A stretch of 64,000 nt of DNA from Limnobaculum zhutongyuii (GTDB taxonomy: Bacteria > Pseudomonadota > Gammaproteobacteria > Enterobacterales > Enterobacteriaceae): assembly GCF_004295645.1 (NCBI RefSeq), contig NZ_CP034752.1:1178001-1242000 (forward strand), written 5' to 3'. Positions 9,703-18,224 of this stretch are shown one piece after another. Each line of letters opens with the position of its first letter. Position 1 is the first letter of the stretch. The notes below the pieces were generated by a model that was given only the letters and a program-made list of their open reading frames with translations, was not told the origin of the DNA and did not search any database. Position numbers and translations under genes: made by a program.

Positions 9703-10532
9703 AGTTCATCCTTTACGTTCGACTCGTTTGGCTTTTGTGCTATCACATGAATATAACGTCCCAAACTGACAAACGGCTCTTGTCGGCAATAGCGCAATTC
9801 CAGTGCCAGCAAGGCAGCAAAATCCTGCTGCTGTTGTTGTTGTTTATTCTGTGCGTAATCATGAAAAACCCGGACTCCACTCTTGCAGATGGTAACCATC
9901 TGCATTTCATCCAACCAATTATAGACCTGCTGAGGTTCTAATGGTCGGTCAGGTGACAGTGTTCGCTTTTTCTTTTTTTGCATCCCGGCTTCAATATAGC
10001 CAAAATTACCTAACGTAATATTACGAAATAACAGTGCGTTATAATTGTAAAACATCAATGATAACATGCCCGCTGGTTGCAGACATTGGATCAGCGCTTC
10101 CAGCGTACCTCGCTGGTCCTGAACCCATTCTAAAACTGCGTGAAACAATACCAGATCTACCGGCTGTTCTAAATGATCTGATACATCCTTTGCAGCACAG
10201 TGAATAAATTGTATCTGTTGGCTCACACCTTTTTCTGCTGCGGCCAATTCTGCCCGCTTCAACATTTCGGCTGAAATATCACAGAAAATAACCTGATGCC
10301 CTCGCGCCGCCATCTCACAGGCCATAGCGCCTTCACCACCACCAGCATCAAGAATGCGCAATGGTCGCTGAGGCATCAGTGACAACAGATGTTCGAGATC
10401 CTGCCACAATACTGCCTGACGAATTTCGCCTTTTGTCGTGCCATAAATATTGCGAGAAAATTTTTCCGCAATATCATCAAAATTACGATCTTTGGTGGCT
10501 CTCAAATTGACTCCGCCAGACTTTATTACCAT
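9699..10532 (-). CDS. cmoM: CmoM tRNA 5-carboxymethoxyuridine methyltransferase
   Basis: CmoM (formerly SmtA) uses S-adenosylmethionine to methylate cmo5U34 in certain tRNAs, giving mcmo5U. The class I methyltransferase glycine motif is visible as LDAGGGEG, followed by the conserved CDIS and FHAVLEW motifs; KKKKRTLSPD matches the family. The longest reading begins at ATG 10532 (277 residues), but a TTG at 10503-10505 has a better ribosome-binding sequence (GGCGGAG) and gives a protein closer to the 261-residue E. coli enzyme. It heads the muk operon, overlapping mukF by 4 bp, as in E. coli. Confidence 0.94.
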   Translation of the reverse strand: MVIKSGGVNLRATKDRNFDDIAEKFSRNIYGTTKGEIRQAVLWQDLEHLLSLMPQRPLRILDAGGGEGAMACEMAARGHQVIFCDISAEMLKRAELAAAEKGVSQQIQFIHCAAKDVSDHLEQPVDLVLFHAVLEWVQDQRGTLEALIQCLQPAGMLSLMFYNYNALLFRNITLGNFGYIEAGMQKKKKRTLSPDRPLEPQQVYNWLDEMQMVTICKSGVRVFHDYAQNKQQQQQQDFAALLALELRYCRQEPFVSLGRYIHVIAQKPNESNVKDEL

Positions 10533-10554
10533 AACTCACAAATGAGTGTCTCAT

Positions 10555-10589
10555 TATATCAGCCTGCTATTTTGACACAGGCTGATATA
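10555..10589. promoter_or_regulatory. Perfect 12-bp palindrome in the cmoM/elyC divergent promoter region
   Basis: TATATCAGCCTG and CAGGCTGATATA are separated by an 11-nt spacer. No T tract follows on either strand, so it is not a standard terminator. It lies between two divergent start codons, about 23 bp from the cmoM ATG and 78 bp from the elyC ATG. It may be an operator or a 5'-UTR hairpin; its function is unknown. Confidence 0.45.
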
Positions 10590-10667
10590 GAATAAATCTT
10601 ATTCGTCCCGTCTGGATATTCAGATGATGTTTTTTTATACAAAAAACACCTATTTTTCGGAAAAAAC

Positions 10668-11423
10668 ATGCTATTTATTTTAAAAAAAATTATCGGCAAC
10701 TTGCTTCTTCCCTTACCTTTTCTGCTACTGCTAATGGCCATCGCGCTGTTGTTACTTTGGTTTAGCCGTTGGCAAAAAAGCGCTAAAACACTACTTACGG
10801 TCAGTTGGCTTGGTTTATTGCTACTCAGTCTCCAACCGGTTGCTGACAGATTGTTGATGCCGATCGAAAATCAGTATGCTACTTATCAAAAAAATGAGCC
10901 TATTGACTATATTGTGGTTCTGGGCGGTGGCTATACTTACAATCCGGAATGGGCCCCAAGCTCTAATCTTTTTCCTAACAGTTTGCCAAGAGTCACCGAA
11001 GGTGTTCGTCTTTATCGCCAGCACCCTGGCGCTAAAATGATTTTTACCGGAGCAGAAGCTATTTCCAATCCTCTACCTAATGCCAAAGTCGCGGCATTAG
11101 TGGCAGAAAGTTTAGGTGTTCCTGAACAAGACATCATTGTCTTGCCACAGGCTAAAGATACGATAGAGGAAGCACAGGCAGTCGCTCAGATAGCACAGCA
11201 AAAAACACTCTTATTAGTGACCTCCGCTAACCACCTTCCCAGAGCAATGCGTATTTTTCAGAAAGAGGGATTAAATCCTATTCCAGCCCCAGCCAATCAG
11301 CTTGCAACATTAGGACCTCTCAATCCCTGGGAAAAAGCCTTCCCTTCTGCTTTCTATTTATCGCACAGCGAACGTGCATGGTACGAAACGCTGGGGAATT
11401 TATGGCTAACCATCAAAGAGTAG
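10668..11423 (+). CDS. elyC: ElyC envelope biogenesis factor (YcbC, DUF218)
   Basis: This 251-residue inner-membrane protein resembles E. coli ElyC, a DUF218 protein needed for normal peptidoglycan and undecaprenyl-phosphate-linked envelope synthesis at low temperature. Two hydrophobic segments occupy roughly residues 5-30 and 35-55. The DUF218 core follows: IVVLGGGY, then GVRLYRQHPGAKMIFTG and VTSANHLPRAMRIF. It is transcribed divergently from cmoM-muk and convergently with kdsB, with a shared terminator. In E. coli ycbJ lies between elyC and kdsB; it is absent here. The biochemical activity of the family is not settled. Confidence 0.93.
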   Translation: MLFILKKIIGNLLLPLPFLLLLMAIALLLLWFSRWQKSAKTLLTVSWLGLLLLSLQPVADRLLMPIENQYATYQKNEPIDYIVVLGGGYTYNPEWAPSSNLFPNSLPRVTEGVRLYRQHPGAKMIFTGAEAISNPLPNAKVAALVAESLGVPEQDIIVLPQAKDTIEEAQAVAQIAQQKTLLLVTSANHLPRAMRIFQKEGLNPIPAPANQLATLGPLNPWEKAFPSAFYLSHSERAWYETLGNLWLTIKE

Positions 11424-11439
11424 TCATTATGTAATTTGA

Positions 11440-11472
11440 ATAAGCCGTTCGGAATCATCCTGAACGGCTTAT
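11440..11472. terminator. Bidirectional terminator between elyC and kdsB
   Basis: ATAAGCCGTTC pairs with GAACGGCTTAT across an 11-nt loop, in the 67 bp between two converging genes. It can serve both transcripts. Confidence 0.75.
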
Positions 11473-11490
11473 CTTCTACTCAACCAGACC

Positions 11491-12243
11491 TTATTTATGA
11501 CCTAATACTTCACGAACCCGAGCCAAATCTTCCGGAGTATCAACGCCCACTGAAGGTACTTCAATCGCGGCTTCAACGTGAATCTTTTCGCCGTACCATA
11601 ACACTCTCAGTTGCTCCAGCATTTCTATTTGCTCAAGTGGGCTTGGTTCCCAGCTGATATAACGTCGAATAAAGCCTGCTCGGTAAGCATAAATACCTAT
11701 ATGGCGAAGATAGAAATCACCAATTTCCTTCTGAGAAACAGAAAAACGTTCGCGATCCCAGGGAATGGTTGCCCTTGAAAAATAGAGCGCATAGCCTTCA
11801 CTGTTGATAACAACTTTAACCGCATTCGGGTTAAACGCTTCTTCAACAGATGTGATTGGCACTGCCAGCGTTGCCATACCGGCATCAGCACCAATCAGAT
11901 TATGCGCAACCTGGCGAATAATCACCGGAGGCACTAATGGTTCATCACCCTGAACGTTAACAATAATTTCATCATCACCGAACTGATAACGCTCGATGAC
12001 TTCGGCTAAACGCTCTGTTCCTGAATTATGATGCGGACTGGTAAGACAAACTTCACCACCGGCTGCTTCTACGGCTTTTTGTACATCGACATTGTCGGTT
12101 GCCACTATCACTCTGGAAGCGCCTGATTCCAGTGCTCTTTCCATAACGTGAACCACCATTGGCTTACCTGCGATATCCGCCAGTGGCTTACCAGGTAAAC
12201 GAGTAGAAGCGTAACGAGCAGGGATAATTGCAATAAAACTCAT
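11491..12243 (-). CDS. kdsB: KdsB CMP-KDO synthetase
   Basis: KdsB (250 residues) transfers CMP from CTP to 3-deoxy-D-manno-octulosonate, activating it for the lipopolysaccharide inner core in the cytoplasm. The nucleotidyltransferase signature IPARYASTRLPGKPL is at the N-terminus, and VQGDEPLV carries the metal-binding Asp. Length and end match the family (E. coli 248). Its ATG overlaps the ycaR stop by 4 bp, so it is probably co-translated with ycaR. Confidence 0.97.
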   Translation of the reverse strand: MSFIAIIPARYASTRLPGKPLADIAGKPMVVHVMERALESGASRVIVATDNVDVQKAVEAAGGEVCLTSPHHNSGTERLAEVIERYQFGDDEIIVNVQGDEPLVPPVIIRQVAHNLIGADAGMATLAVPITSVEEAFNPNAVKVVINSEGYALYFSRATIPWDRERFSVSQKEIGDFYLRHIGIYAYRAGFIRRYISWEPSPLEQIEMLEQLRVLWYGEKIHVEAAIEVPSVGVDTPEDLARVREVLGHK

Positions 12244-12422
12244 GCTGTTTTCTCATCTAATGTCAGTTTGCGCGCTTCTGTTTCAAGCAATACAGGAATA
12301 CCGTCACGAACAGCAAAAGCTAAACCATCAATCTTACAAATCAGTTCCTGATGTTCTTTATTAAATGTGAGTTTCCCATTACAAACCGGGCAAGCAATGA
12401 TTTCCAGCAAACGATGATCCAT
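12240..12422 (-). CDS. ycaR: YcaR, Trm112-family small protein
   Basis: This 60-residue protein belongs to the Trm112/UPF0434 family. It begins MDHRLLEIIACPVCNGKL, with the CPVC pair typical of the zinc-binding fold, and later has the conserved segment RDGIPVLLETEAR. The cellular role of YcaR is not established. It sits in the lpxK-ycaR-kdsB cluster as in E. coli, overlaps kdsB by 4 bp and is separated from lpxK by 144 bp. E. coli also has ycaQ in this gap, which is missing here. Confidence 0.93.
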   Translation of the reverse strand: MDHRLLEIIACPVCNGKLTFNKEHQELICKIDGLAFAVRDGIPVLLETEARKLTLDEKTA

Positions 12423-12566
12423 GCACGACCTCTATTATCGGACGAGTAACATAACTTTGTGATGGGCAAGAATATCATATTTCACCCGAAGGTTTAATGA
12501 TAAACGCCGTATGGATACTTGATTAAATAAGATGTGTTTTAGTTATTCAATAAAACCAGAGAGGGA

Positions 12567-13550
12567 CTATTTCTTTTCAATTTTACTCATAATTAATGCT
12601 AACAACTTCTCCGCTCTTTCATCAGGAAGCAGAGCATTAACGGGTAAATACCACCAATTCTTTTGAGCAAAGGCCCGGCACTTTACCGCGTCTTTTTCTG
12701 TCATCAGCAGGCTTTGTTCTGGGTTGACCAACCTTGCCAATAAAGCCTCCGTGTATGTCTGATGATCGGCAAAAGCATGGGTTTGCTCAGGTTGCACATT
12801 GAGTGTGTTTAAGGTTTGAAAAAAACGAGGAGGATGACCGATTCCTGCCATTGCAATAACCCGGGTGAGCTCCACAGCCTGACAGCGATCACCACTCAGT
12901 AGATTAATTGCTTCGCCCGGTTTGAGCTCCATGGGTATTTCATTTTCCCATGCTTTTCCCCCATTGGTAATCACAGCATCAACCGAGCGTAAACGCCCTG
13001 CCCGTTCCCGCATGGGACCGGCAGGCAACCACCAGCCATTTCCAAAACGTCGAACGCCATCAACCACCACCAGTTCAACATCTCGCTGCAACGCATAATG
13101 TTGTAAACCATCATCAGTGATGATGACATCCAGTTTAAATTGATTAAGCAAGGCTTTAACCGCATCTGAACGCACAGGGGCAACGGCTACCGGTACACCG
13201 GTACGCTGATAGATAAGTACCGGCTCGTCTCCTGCAACTTCCGTTGTGGTGCTTTTATCCAACACCAGAGGATAGTATGCAGATTTTCCGCCATATCCCC
13301 GGGATACCACACCGACACGGACTCCCTCACGTTGTAAACTCTCTACTAGCCAAATCGCTACTGGGGTTTTTCCATTTCCGCCCGCGGTCAAATTGCCAAC
13401 AACCACAACCGGTACCGGCGCTCGCCATGACTTTAACCAGCCACGACGATATCCAAGCTGTCTCAAAGCGCTAATCAAGCCATATAGCCAGGAAAGCGGC
13501 AACAGCAACAAATATAATTTGGATTTACCGGACCAGATGCGTTCAATCAT
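12567..13550 (-). CDS. lpxK: LpxK tetraacyldisaccharide 4'-kinase
   Basis: LpxK (327 residues, E. coli 328) phosphorylates the 4'-position of tetraacyldisaccharide-1-phosphate to make lipid IVA, on the cytoplasmic face of the inner membrane. The N-terminus has a membrane helix around residues 11-30. A P-loop of the form VGNLTAGGNGKTPV occupies about residues 51-64, and the catalytic TDDGLQHYALQRD segment is present. It overlaps the msbA stop by 4 bp (ATGA), the usual msbA-lpxK operon. It is an essential gene in most Gram-negative bacteria. Confidence 0.97.
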   Translation of the reverse strand: MIERIWSGKSKLYLLLLPLSWLYGLISALRQLGYRRGWLKSWRAPVPVVVVGNLTAGGNGKTPVAIWLVESLQREGVRVGVVSRGYGGKSAYYPLVLDKSTTTEVAGDEPVLIYQRTGVPVAVAPVRSDAVKALLNQFKLDVIITDDGLQHYALQRDVELVVVDGVRRFGNGWWLPAGPMRERAGRLRSVDAVITNGGKAWENEIPMELKPGEAINLLSGDRCQAVELTRVIAMAGIGHPPRFFQTLNTLNVQPEQTHAFADHQTYTEALLARLVNPEQSLLMTEKDAVKCRAFAQKNWWYLPVNALLPDERAEKLLALIMSKIEKK

Positions 13551-15295
13551 TGGCTAAACTGCATCCGATGCAACTGGGCATAAACGCCACCATTCTTAAT
13601 CAGCGTTTCATGATTACCGCGTTCGACAATACGTCCATCTTCTATCACCAGAATTTCATCTGCTTTTTCGATAGTGGACAGTCGGTGGGCTATCACCAGA
13701 GAAGTTCTATTTTTCTGTAGCTCATCTAATGCAGCCTGAATAGCGCGTTCTGATTCGGTATCCAGCGCTGAGGTAGCTTCATCAAGGATCAGTATTGGGC
13801 TATCTCTTAATAATGCTCGGGCAATAGCAATACGCTGGCGTTGCCCACCGGATAGCAACACCCCATTCTCACCAATCACCGTATCCAGGCCATTGTCCAT
13901 CTTATTGATGAAATCCATGGCATAAGCCATGGTGGCAGCCTTTTCTATATCCTCACGAGAATATTCAGTGGTGCGGGCATAAGCGATATTATTAGCAATA
14001 GTGTCATTAAACAGATGAACGTTTTGAGAAACTACCGCCACCTGAGAACGCAACGATGCCAGGGTATATTCACGGATTTCATGACCATCAATCAGAATTT
14101 CACCTTCCTGAATGTCATAAAAACGCGTTAATAAATTAGCTATGGTTGATTTACCTGAACCAGAACGGCCGACTAATGCGACTGTCTTTCCGGCAGGGAT
14201 TGTCAGATTGATATTTCTTAACGCGGGTTCATCTTTGGTTGGATAGGTAAATGTCACATTGCGTAGTTCAACATTACCCTGTACCCGATCGACTTTTAGG
14301 GTTCCGGTATCCTGTTCTGTTTCCATATCCAGAATGGCAAATAATGTCTGACAGGCAGCCATACCACGCTGAAATTGAGCATTAACGTTAGTTAGCGACT
14401 TAAGTGGCTTCATTAATGCCACCATTGAAGAGAACACCACGGTTATAGTACCCGCAGTCAACGTATCCATAATGCTCGGGAAGCTGGCAGCAAACAGCAC
14501 CATCGCCAATGCCGTTGAGGCTATCAGTTGGACAATAGGATCGGATATAGCTGATGCAGCAACCATCTTCATGCCCTGTTGGCGCATTCTGTTACTGACT
14601 TTATTAAAACGATTGGTTTCTACATCCTGGCCGCCAAATAATAATACTTCTTTATGTCCTTTTAACATCTGCTCAGCGCTGGCGGTAACCTGCCCCATCG
14701 TGTTTTGCATATTTTTACTGATACTACGAAAACGTTTGGAAACAAAACGGATAACAAAAGACACAACCGGCGCCAGAATCACCAAAATTAAAGATAGCTG
14801 CCAGCTGTTATAAAACATGATGCCAAACAGCGCCAGAATATACGCGCCTTCACGTACCACCGTGATTAATGCACCGGAGGAAGAAGAAGCGACCTGCTCT
14901 GAATCGTAAGTAATACGAGACAGAAGCGTTCCCGTTGACTGTTGATCAAAAAAAGAAACTGGCATATTCATCATATGGCCAAAGAGTCGACGCCGAACGG
15001 TCATCACCACTTTGCCTGAAACCCACGATAAACAATAGGTTGATACATAGCTGGTAATGCCGCGCATGACCATCAGCCCAAGCACAACCAATGGCATCCA
15101 GACTAATACGCTGCTTCCCGTTTTACCAAAACCATCATCCAATAACGGTTTTAATAATGAGAGCATCATGGCATCAGTACCGGCATTCAAAATCAGCGCC
15201 ACGGCAGCGACAATTAATCCGAGCTTAAATGGCTTAATCAATGGCCATAAACGACCAAATGTTTGCCACGTAGTTAGGTCTTTATCATTCAACAT
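13547..15295 (-). CDS. msbA: MsbA lipid A flippase, ABC exporter
   Basis: MsbA (582 residues, same length as E. coli) is a homodimeric ABC exporter that flips lipid A-core from the inner to the outer leaflet of the inner membrane. Six transmembrane helices occupy about residues 25-325. The nucleotide-binding domain has Walker A GRSGSGKS, the Q-loop (VVSQNVHLF), the signature LSGGQRQR, Walker B LILDEATSALD and the switch His in IAHRLSTIEKAD. It is followed by lpxK with a 4-bp overlap and preceded by comEC 34 bp upstream. Confidence 0.98.
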   Translation of the reverse strand: MLNDKDLTTWQTFGRLWPLIKPFKLGLIVAAVALILNAGTDAMMLSLLKPLLDDGFGKTGSSVLVWMPLVVLGLMVMRGITSYVSTYCLSWVSGKVVMTVRRRLFGHMMNMPVSFFDQQSTGTLLSRITYDSEQVASSSSGALITVVREGAYILALFGIMFYNSWQLSLILVILAPVVSFVIRFVSKRFRSISKNMQNTMGQVTASAEQMLKGHKEVLLFGGQDVETNRFNKVSNRMRQQGMKMVAASAISDPIVQLIASTALAMVLFAASFPSIMDTLTAGTITVVFSSMVALMKPLKSLTNVNAQFQRGMAACQTLFAILDMETEQDTGTLKVDRVQGNVELRNVTFTYPTKDEPALRNINLTIPAGKTVALVGRSGSGKSTIANLLTRFYDIQEGEILIDGHEIREYTLASLRSQVAVVSQNVHLFNDTIANNIAYARTTEYSREDIEKAATMAYAMDFINKMDNGLDTVIGENGVLLSGGQRQRIAIARALLRDSPILILDEATSALDTESERAIQAALDELQKNRTSLVIAHRLSTIEKADEILVIEDGRIVERGNHETLIKNGGVYAQLHRMQFSQ

Positions 15296-15329
15296 TAGTT
15301 ACCAACATTATGCAAAATAGCGCGTTATT

Positions 15330-17630
15330 CTACTCATTATGAAGCAAAGAACCAAACCACTGGTGATACCAACGGGGCATAAAATGCTCTCTGAGGGTTA
15401 ATATTCTATATTTATCTTTATAAAACAATACACTAACCTGACCGGATTTCGCAGTAGAAATCCACTCTACTTGGGCCTGTTTATAACGTTGTTCCACATT
15501 TTTAGCCGGAAGATGCCAGGGATTATAACGCGATACTGACGTTAATGTAGCCTGTGGATTAACCCTTTGTATAAAAGAGACAGTAGATGAACTTTTGCTG
15601 CCGTGGTGTGGCGTCTGTAAAATATCACTGCTTAACATATTGCCATAATGCTCAATCAGATTGAGTTCCTGAATACTTTCCAAATCTCCGGTTAACAATA
15701 CGCTGTATTTATCATCGCTGATGCGTAATACACAAGAGTTGGCATTATATGAACGAGTAACCAAAACCGGAGGCCAAAGCACATTAAAGGTTAAACTTCC
15801 CCATTGCCAGCTATCCCCCTGTTGACAAGGTTTTCCTAATGAAATCACCGGGGTGCGTAACCAGGCTTCAGGATAGGCTTTCCGCAATATTTCCAAACCA
15901 CCTATATGATCTAAATCCTGATGGCTGATAATTATGCCCAGCAGCGATAAACGATGCCAATTCAGAAATGGCAGAATCTCTTTCTCTGCCATGGAGCCAC
16001 CATTCCTGCGATTACCAGTATCATAAATGATGGCCTGATCTCCCTGTCGAATAACCACGGCTAAACCATGACCAACATCCAACATATCAATCCGCCACTT
16101 TTCAGCAGGTTTCTGCCAAAACGGAACCAGAATAGCGATGAACGTTACCCAGGGGGTAAACAACCCACAGCGCCATAACCAGAGGCGCCAGAATATTATC
16201 AGTAGCCAGCCTAATCCGCTAAATAACAGCATTGAACTGGCAAAATTGCCCCATCCCTGATGCAACTCTTCCAATATAAGCAGTATGCCCGATAACGAGT
16301 AATCGGCAATCCACCAAAATAGCATTGCCAGTGATGGCAACCAATAAAAGAGTAGTGCCAATAATATTGCCGGAACGGTTACAAACGACACCACGGGTAC
16401 TGCAACAAGATTGGCGGGTAAGGATGTCCAGCTAATGCCATGAAACATAAAAAGCTGCACCGGCATAAGTAGAATCATCATGGCTAATTGTAGATGCAAC
16501 CAACGAGCCAGCACTCGATAACGAAAAGTTATCCAGTCAGGTAAAGGTACCCATTGAAACCAAAAAATCAGTCCGGCAACCGCCAGGCAGGATAACCATA
16601 AACTGTCTGAGAGAATCATCAGCGGATCGAATATCAATAACAGCGTAATGATGCGTAACCACACCTGCCACGGCGTCCAGTTAATACCTTTGGCTCGGAG
16701 TAACATCCAGAATGAAAGCGCTAAAAAGGCTCTTAGAGCGGGTGGATTAGCCCCCGATAGCCAAACGTATAACGTAGCCGTTACCCATCCCAGTAGTACC
16801 GGAAACCACAATCCTATATAACGATTGTAGAAAAAGTATTGTATACCTCTGGCTAAGACCCAACCCACCAGAGCGGCCAAAGAAATGTGCAAACCCGATA
16901 TAGCCATCAAATGAGCGGTTCCCGTTTGTAAAAACAGTAACCTTCGTTCCGATGACATTCCTTCCCTCTCACCAAATGCGAGAGCGAGAATAATATCTCG
17001 TGTTATTAAAGGCGCTATAACTTGTTGCACCCGATTAATTAATTTCTGTCGGATATCTATCGATTCATCGAGCATTTTTGCGGATTTCACCTGCCCCACC
17101 AACGGTTGATGAATAGCTATAGCTCTACGTTGCTGGTCATACCCGCCCTGATTTAAACGACTGTGAACTGCCCGGAATAACAATTTTAACTGCCATTGCT
17201 GCCCTGCAGCCATTTGCCGGGCAATTACCTGATCGTTCATCGAAAAATGAAGTGGTAAAGTGAAAGATTCAGTCCATGGCAATAACTGACCATCTATCTG
17301 CTTCACCCGGAGCAACAGAGTCTGAGATTCTTGTGTATTTATCTGCGCGCTAACTATTTCTCCCTGAACCTGAGCTGTACGTCCGACATAACTATCAACC
17401 TGACGATAAACACCTTCTGCATACAGCGTACTCCATAAAAAACTGAGCAATACAATCGACAGGAGTCTTTGCTTATTTCCACGACACCCAGCACACAACA
17501 GAGTAATCACCGCAATCCCCCACCAAACTGATGAGGAAGGAAGCTGCGAAAGAAACAGCAAAGGTAAAGTACCAATAATCAACGCATATGAAATGAGATC
17601 GATTGAAAGTGCTGAACGCAAAATGGACAT
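15330..17630 (-). CDS. comEC: ComEC/Rec2-family DNA uptake channel (YcaI)
   Basis: This 766-residue inner-membrane protein belongs to the ComEC/Rec2 family, which carries single-stranded DNA across the inner membrane in naturally competent bacteria. The order is an N-terminal membrane pair, an OB-like ComEC N-terminal domain (about residues 60-190), a competence membrane domain with many helices (about 210-500; AHLMAISGLHISL motif) and a C-terminal metallo-beta-lactamase-like domain (DVGHGLAVVI, ISHQDLDHIGG, TPHHGSKSSS). All domains look intact, with no internal stop. Position upstream of msbA matches E. coli ycaI. Whether this organism takes up DNA cannot be judged from here. Confidence 0.94.
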   Translation of the reverse strand: MSILRSALSIDLISYALIIGTLPLLFLSQLPSSSVWWGIAVITLLCAGCRGNKQRLLSIVLLSFLWSTLYAEGVYRQVDSYVGRTAQVQGEIVSAQINTQESQTLLLRVKQIDGQLLPWTESFTLPLHFSMNDQVIARQMAAGQQWQLKLLFRAVHSRLNQGGYDQQRRAIAIHQPLVGQVKSAKMLDESIDIRQKLINRVQQVIAPLITRDIILALAFGEREGMSSERRLLFLQTGTAHLMAISGLHISLAALVGWVLARGIQYFFYNRYIGLWFPVLLGWVTATLYVWLSGANPPALRAFLALSFWMLLRAKGINWTPWQVWLRIITLLLIFDPLMILSDSLWLSCLAVAGLIFWFQWVPLPDWITFRYRVLARWLHLQLAMMILLMPVQLFMFHGISWTSLPANLVAVPVVSFVTVPAILLALLFYWLPSLAMLFWWIADYSLSGILLILEELHQGWGNFASSMLLFSGLGWLLIIFWRLWLWRCGLFTPWVTFIAILVPFWQKPAEKWRIDMLDVGHGLAVVIRQGDQAIIYDTGNRRNGGSMAEKEILPFLNWHRLSLLGIIISHQDLDHIGGLEILRKAYPEAWLRTPVISLGKPCQQGDSWQWGSLTFNVLWPPVLVTRSYNANSCVLRISDDKYSVLLTGDLESIQELNLIEHYGNMLSSDILQTPHHGSKSSSTVSFIQRVNPQATLTSVSRYNPWHLPAKNVEQRYKQAQVEWISTAKSGQVSVLFYKDKYRILTLREHFMPRWYHQWFGSLLHNE

Positions 17631-17813
17631 CCTTGAATAACACCTGATACAGCTTTGTTATTCAGCTTTATAAACGGATATCTATTACTCAATGAATGAA
17701 GAAAAACAGAACATCGAACCGGAAGGCAATATTTTATATAACTTGCCAATGGTTACATGGATATTAAGAGGTCGATCGAATTTTTCGGCGGTTTATAAAA
17801 TTTGATCCAATAA

Positions 17814-17846
17814 AAAATCCGGAACAGATTAACTGGTCCGGATTTT
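17814..17846 (-). terminator. Rho-independent terminator after ihfB
   Basis: On the minus strand AAAATCCGGA and TCCGGATTTT pair across a 13-nt loop, and the stem runs into TTTTTTA. It lies about 35 bp past the ihfB stop and ends the cmk/rpsA/ihfB direction of transcription. Confidence 0.85.
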
Positions 17847-17881
17847 ACAATTAAATCAAACAGGCAATGATTTACGAGTTA

Positions 17882-18166
17882 TTAGCCGTAAATATTCGCA
17901 CGATCGCGTAACTCTTTACCTGGTTTGAAGTGAGGAACATATTTGCTTTCCAGTTCCACTTTCTCACCCGTTTTAGGGTTACGTCCAACACGCGGGGCAC
18001 GGTAGTGAAGAGAAAAACTGCCAAACCCACGGATCTCGATGCGTTCACCGCCGGCCAAAGTTACAGCCATATGTTCAAGCATCTCTTTCACTGCATCTTC
18101 AACTGATTTAGTTGGTAAATGAGTGTGTCTACTAGCGAGTCTTTCTATAAGTTCAGACTTGGTCAT
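17882..18166 (-). CDS. ihfB: IhfB integration host factor beta subunit
   Basis: The 94-residue HU/IHF-fold protein pairs with IhfA to bend DNA at specific sites, shaping the nucleoid and assisting transcription, recombination and replication. It begins MTKSELIERL as in E. coli. The DNA-binding beta-arm signature GFGSFSLHYRAPRVGRNPKTG carries the intercalating Pro of the RNP motif. It lies 58 bp downstream of rpsA on the same strand, the standard enteric order, with a GC-rich hairpin in the gap. Confidence 0.97.
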   Translation of the reverse strand: MTKSELIERLASRHTHLPTKSVEDAVKEMLEHMAVTLAGGERIEIRGFGSFSLHYRAPRVGRNPKTGEKVELESKYVPHFKPGKELRDRANIYG

Positions 18167-18198
18167 CGTTCCTCCAAGCTTATCAGCTCAACTACCGA

Positions 18199-18219
18199 AG
18201 GGGCAGCATTGCTGCCCCT
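18199..18219 (-). terminator. GC-rich hairpin between rpsA and ihfB
   Basis: AGGGGCAGC and GCTGCCCCT form a perfect 9-bp stem with a 3-nt loop. There is no following U tract, so it is more likely a partial terminator or an mRNA-stabilising hairpin protecting the rpsA message than a full stop before ihfB. Confidence 0.6.
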
Positions 18220-18224
18220 CGCCA

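Noticed and set aside
15330..17630. comEC as evidence of natural competence
   Set aside because: The gene is intact, but almost all enterics carry it and no other uptake genes lie in the window.
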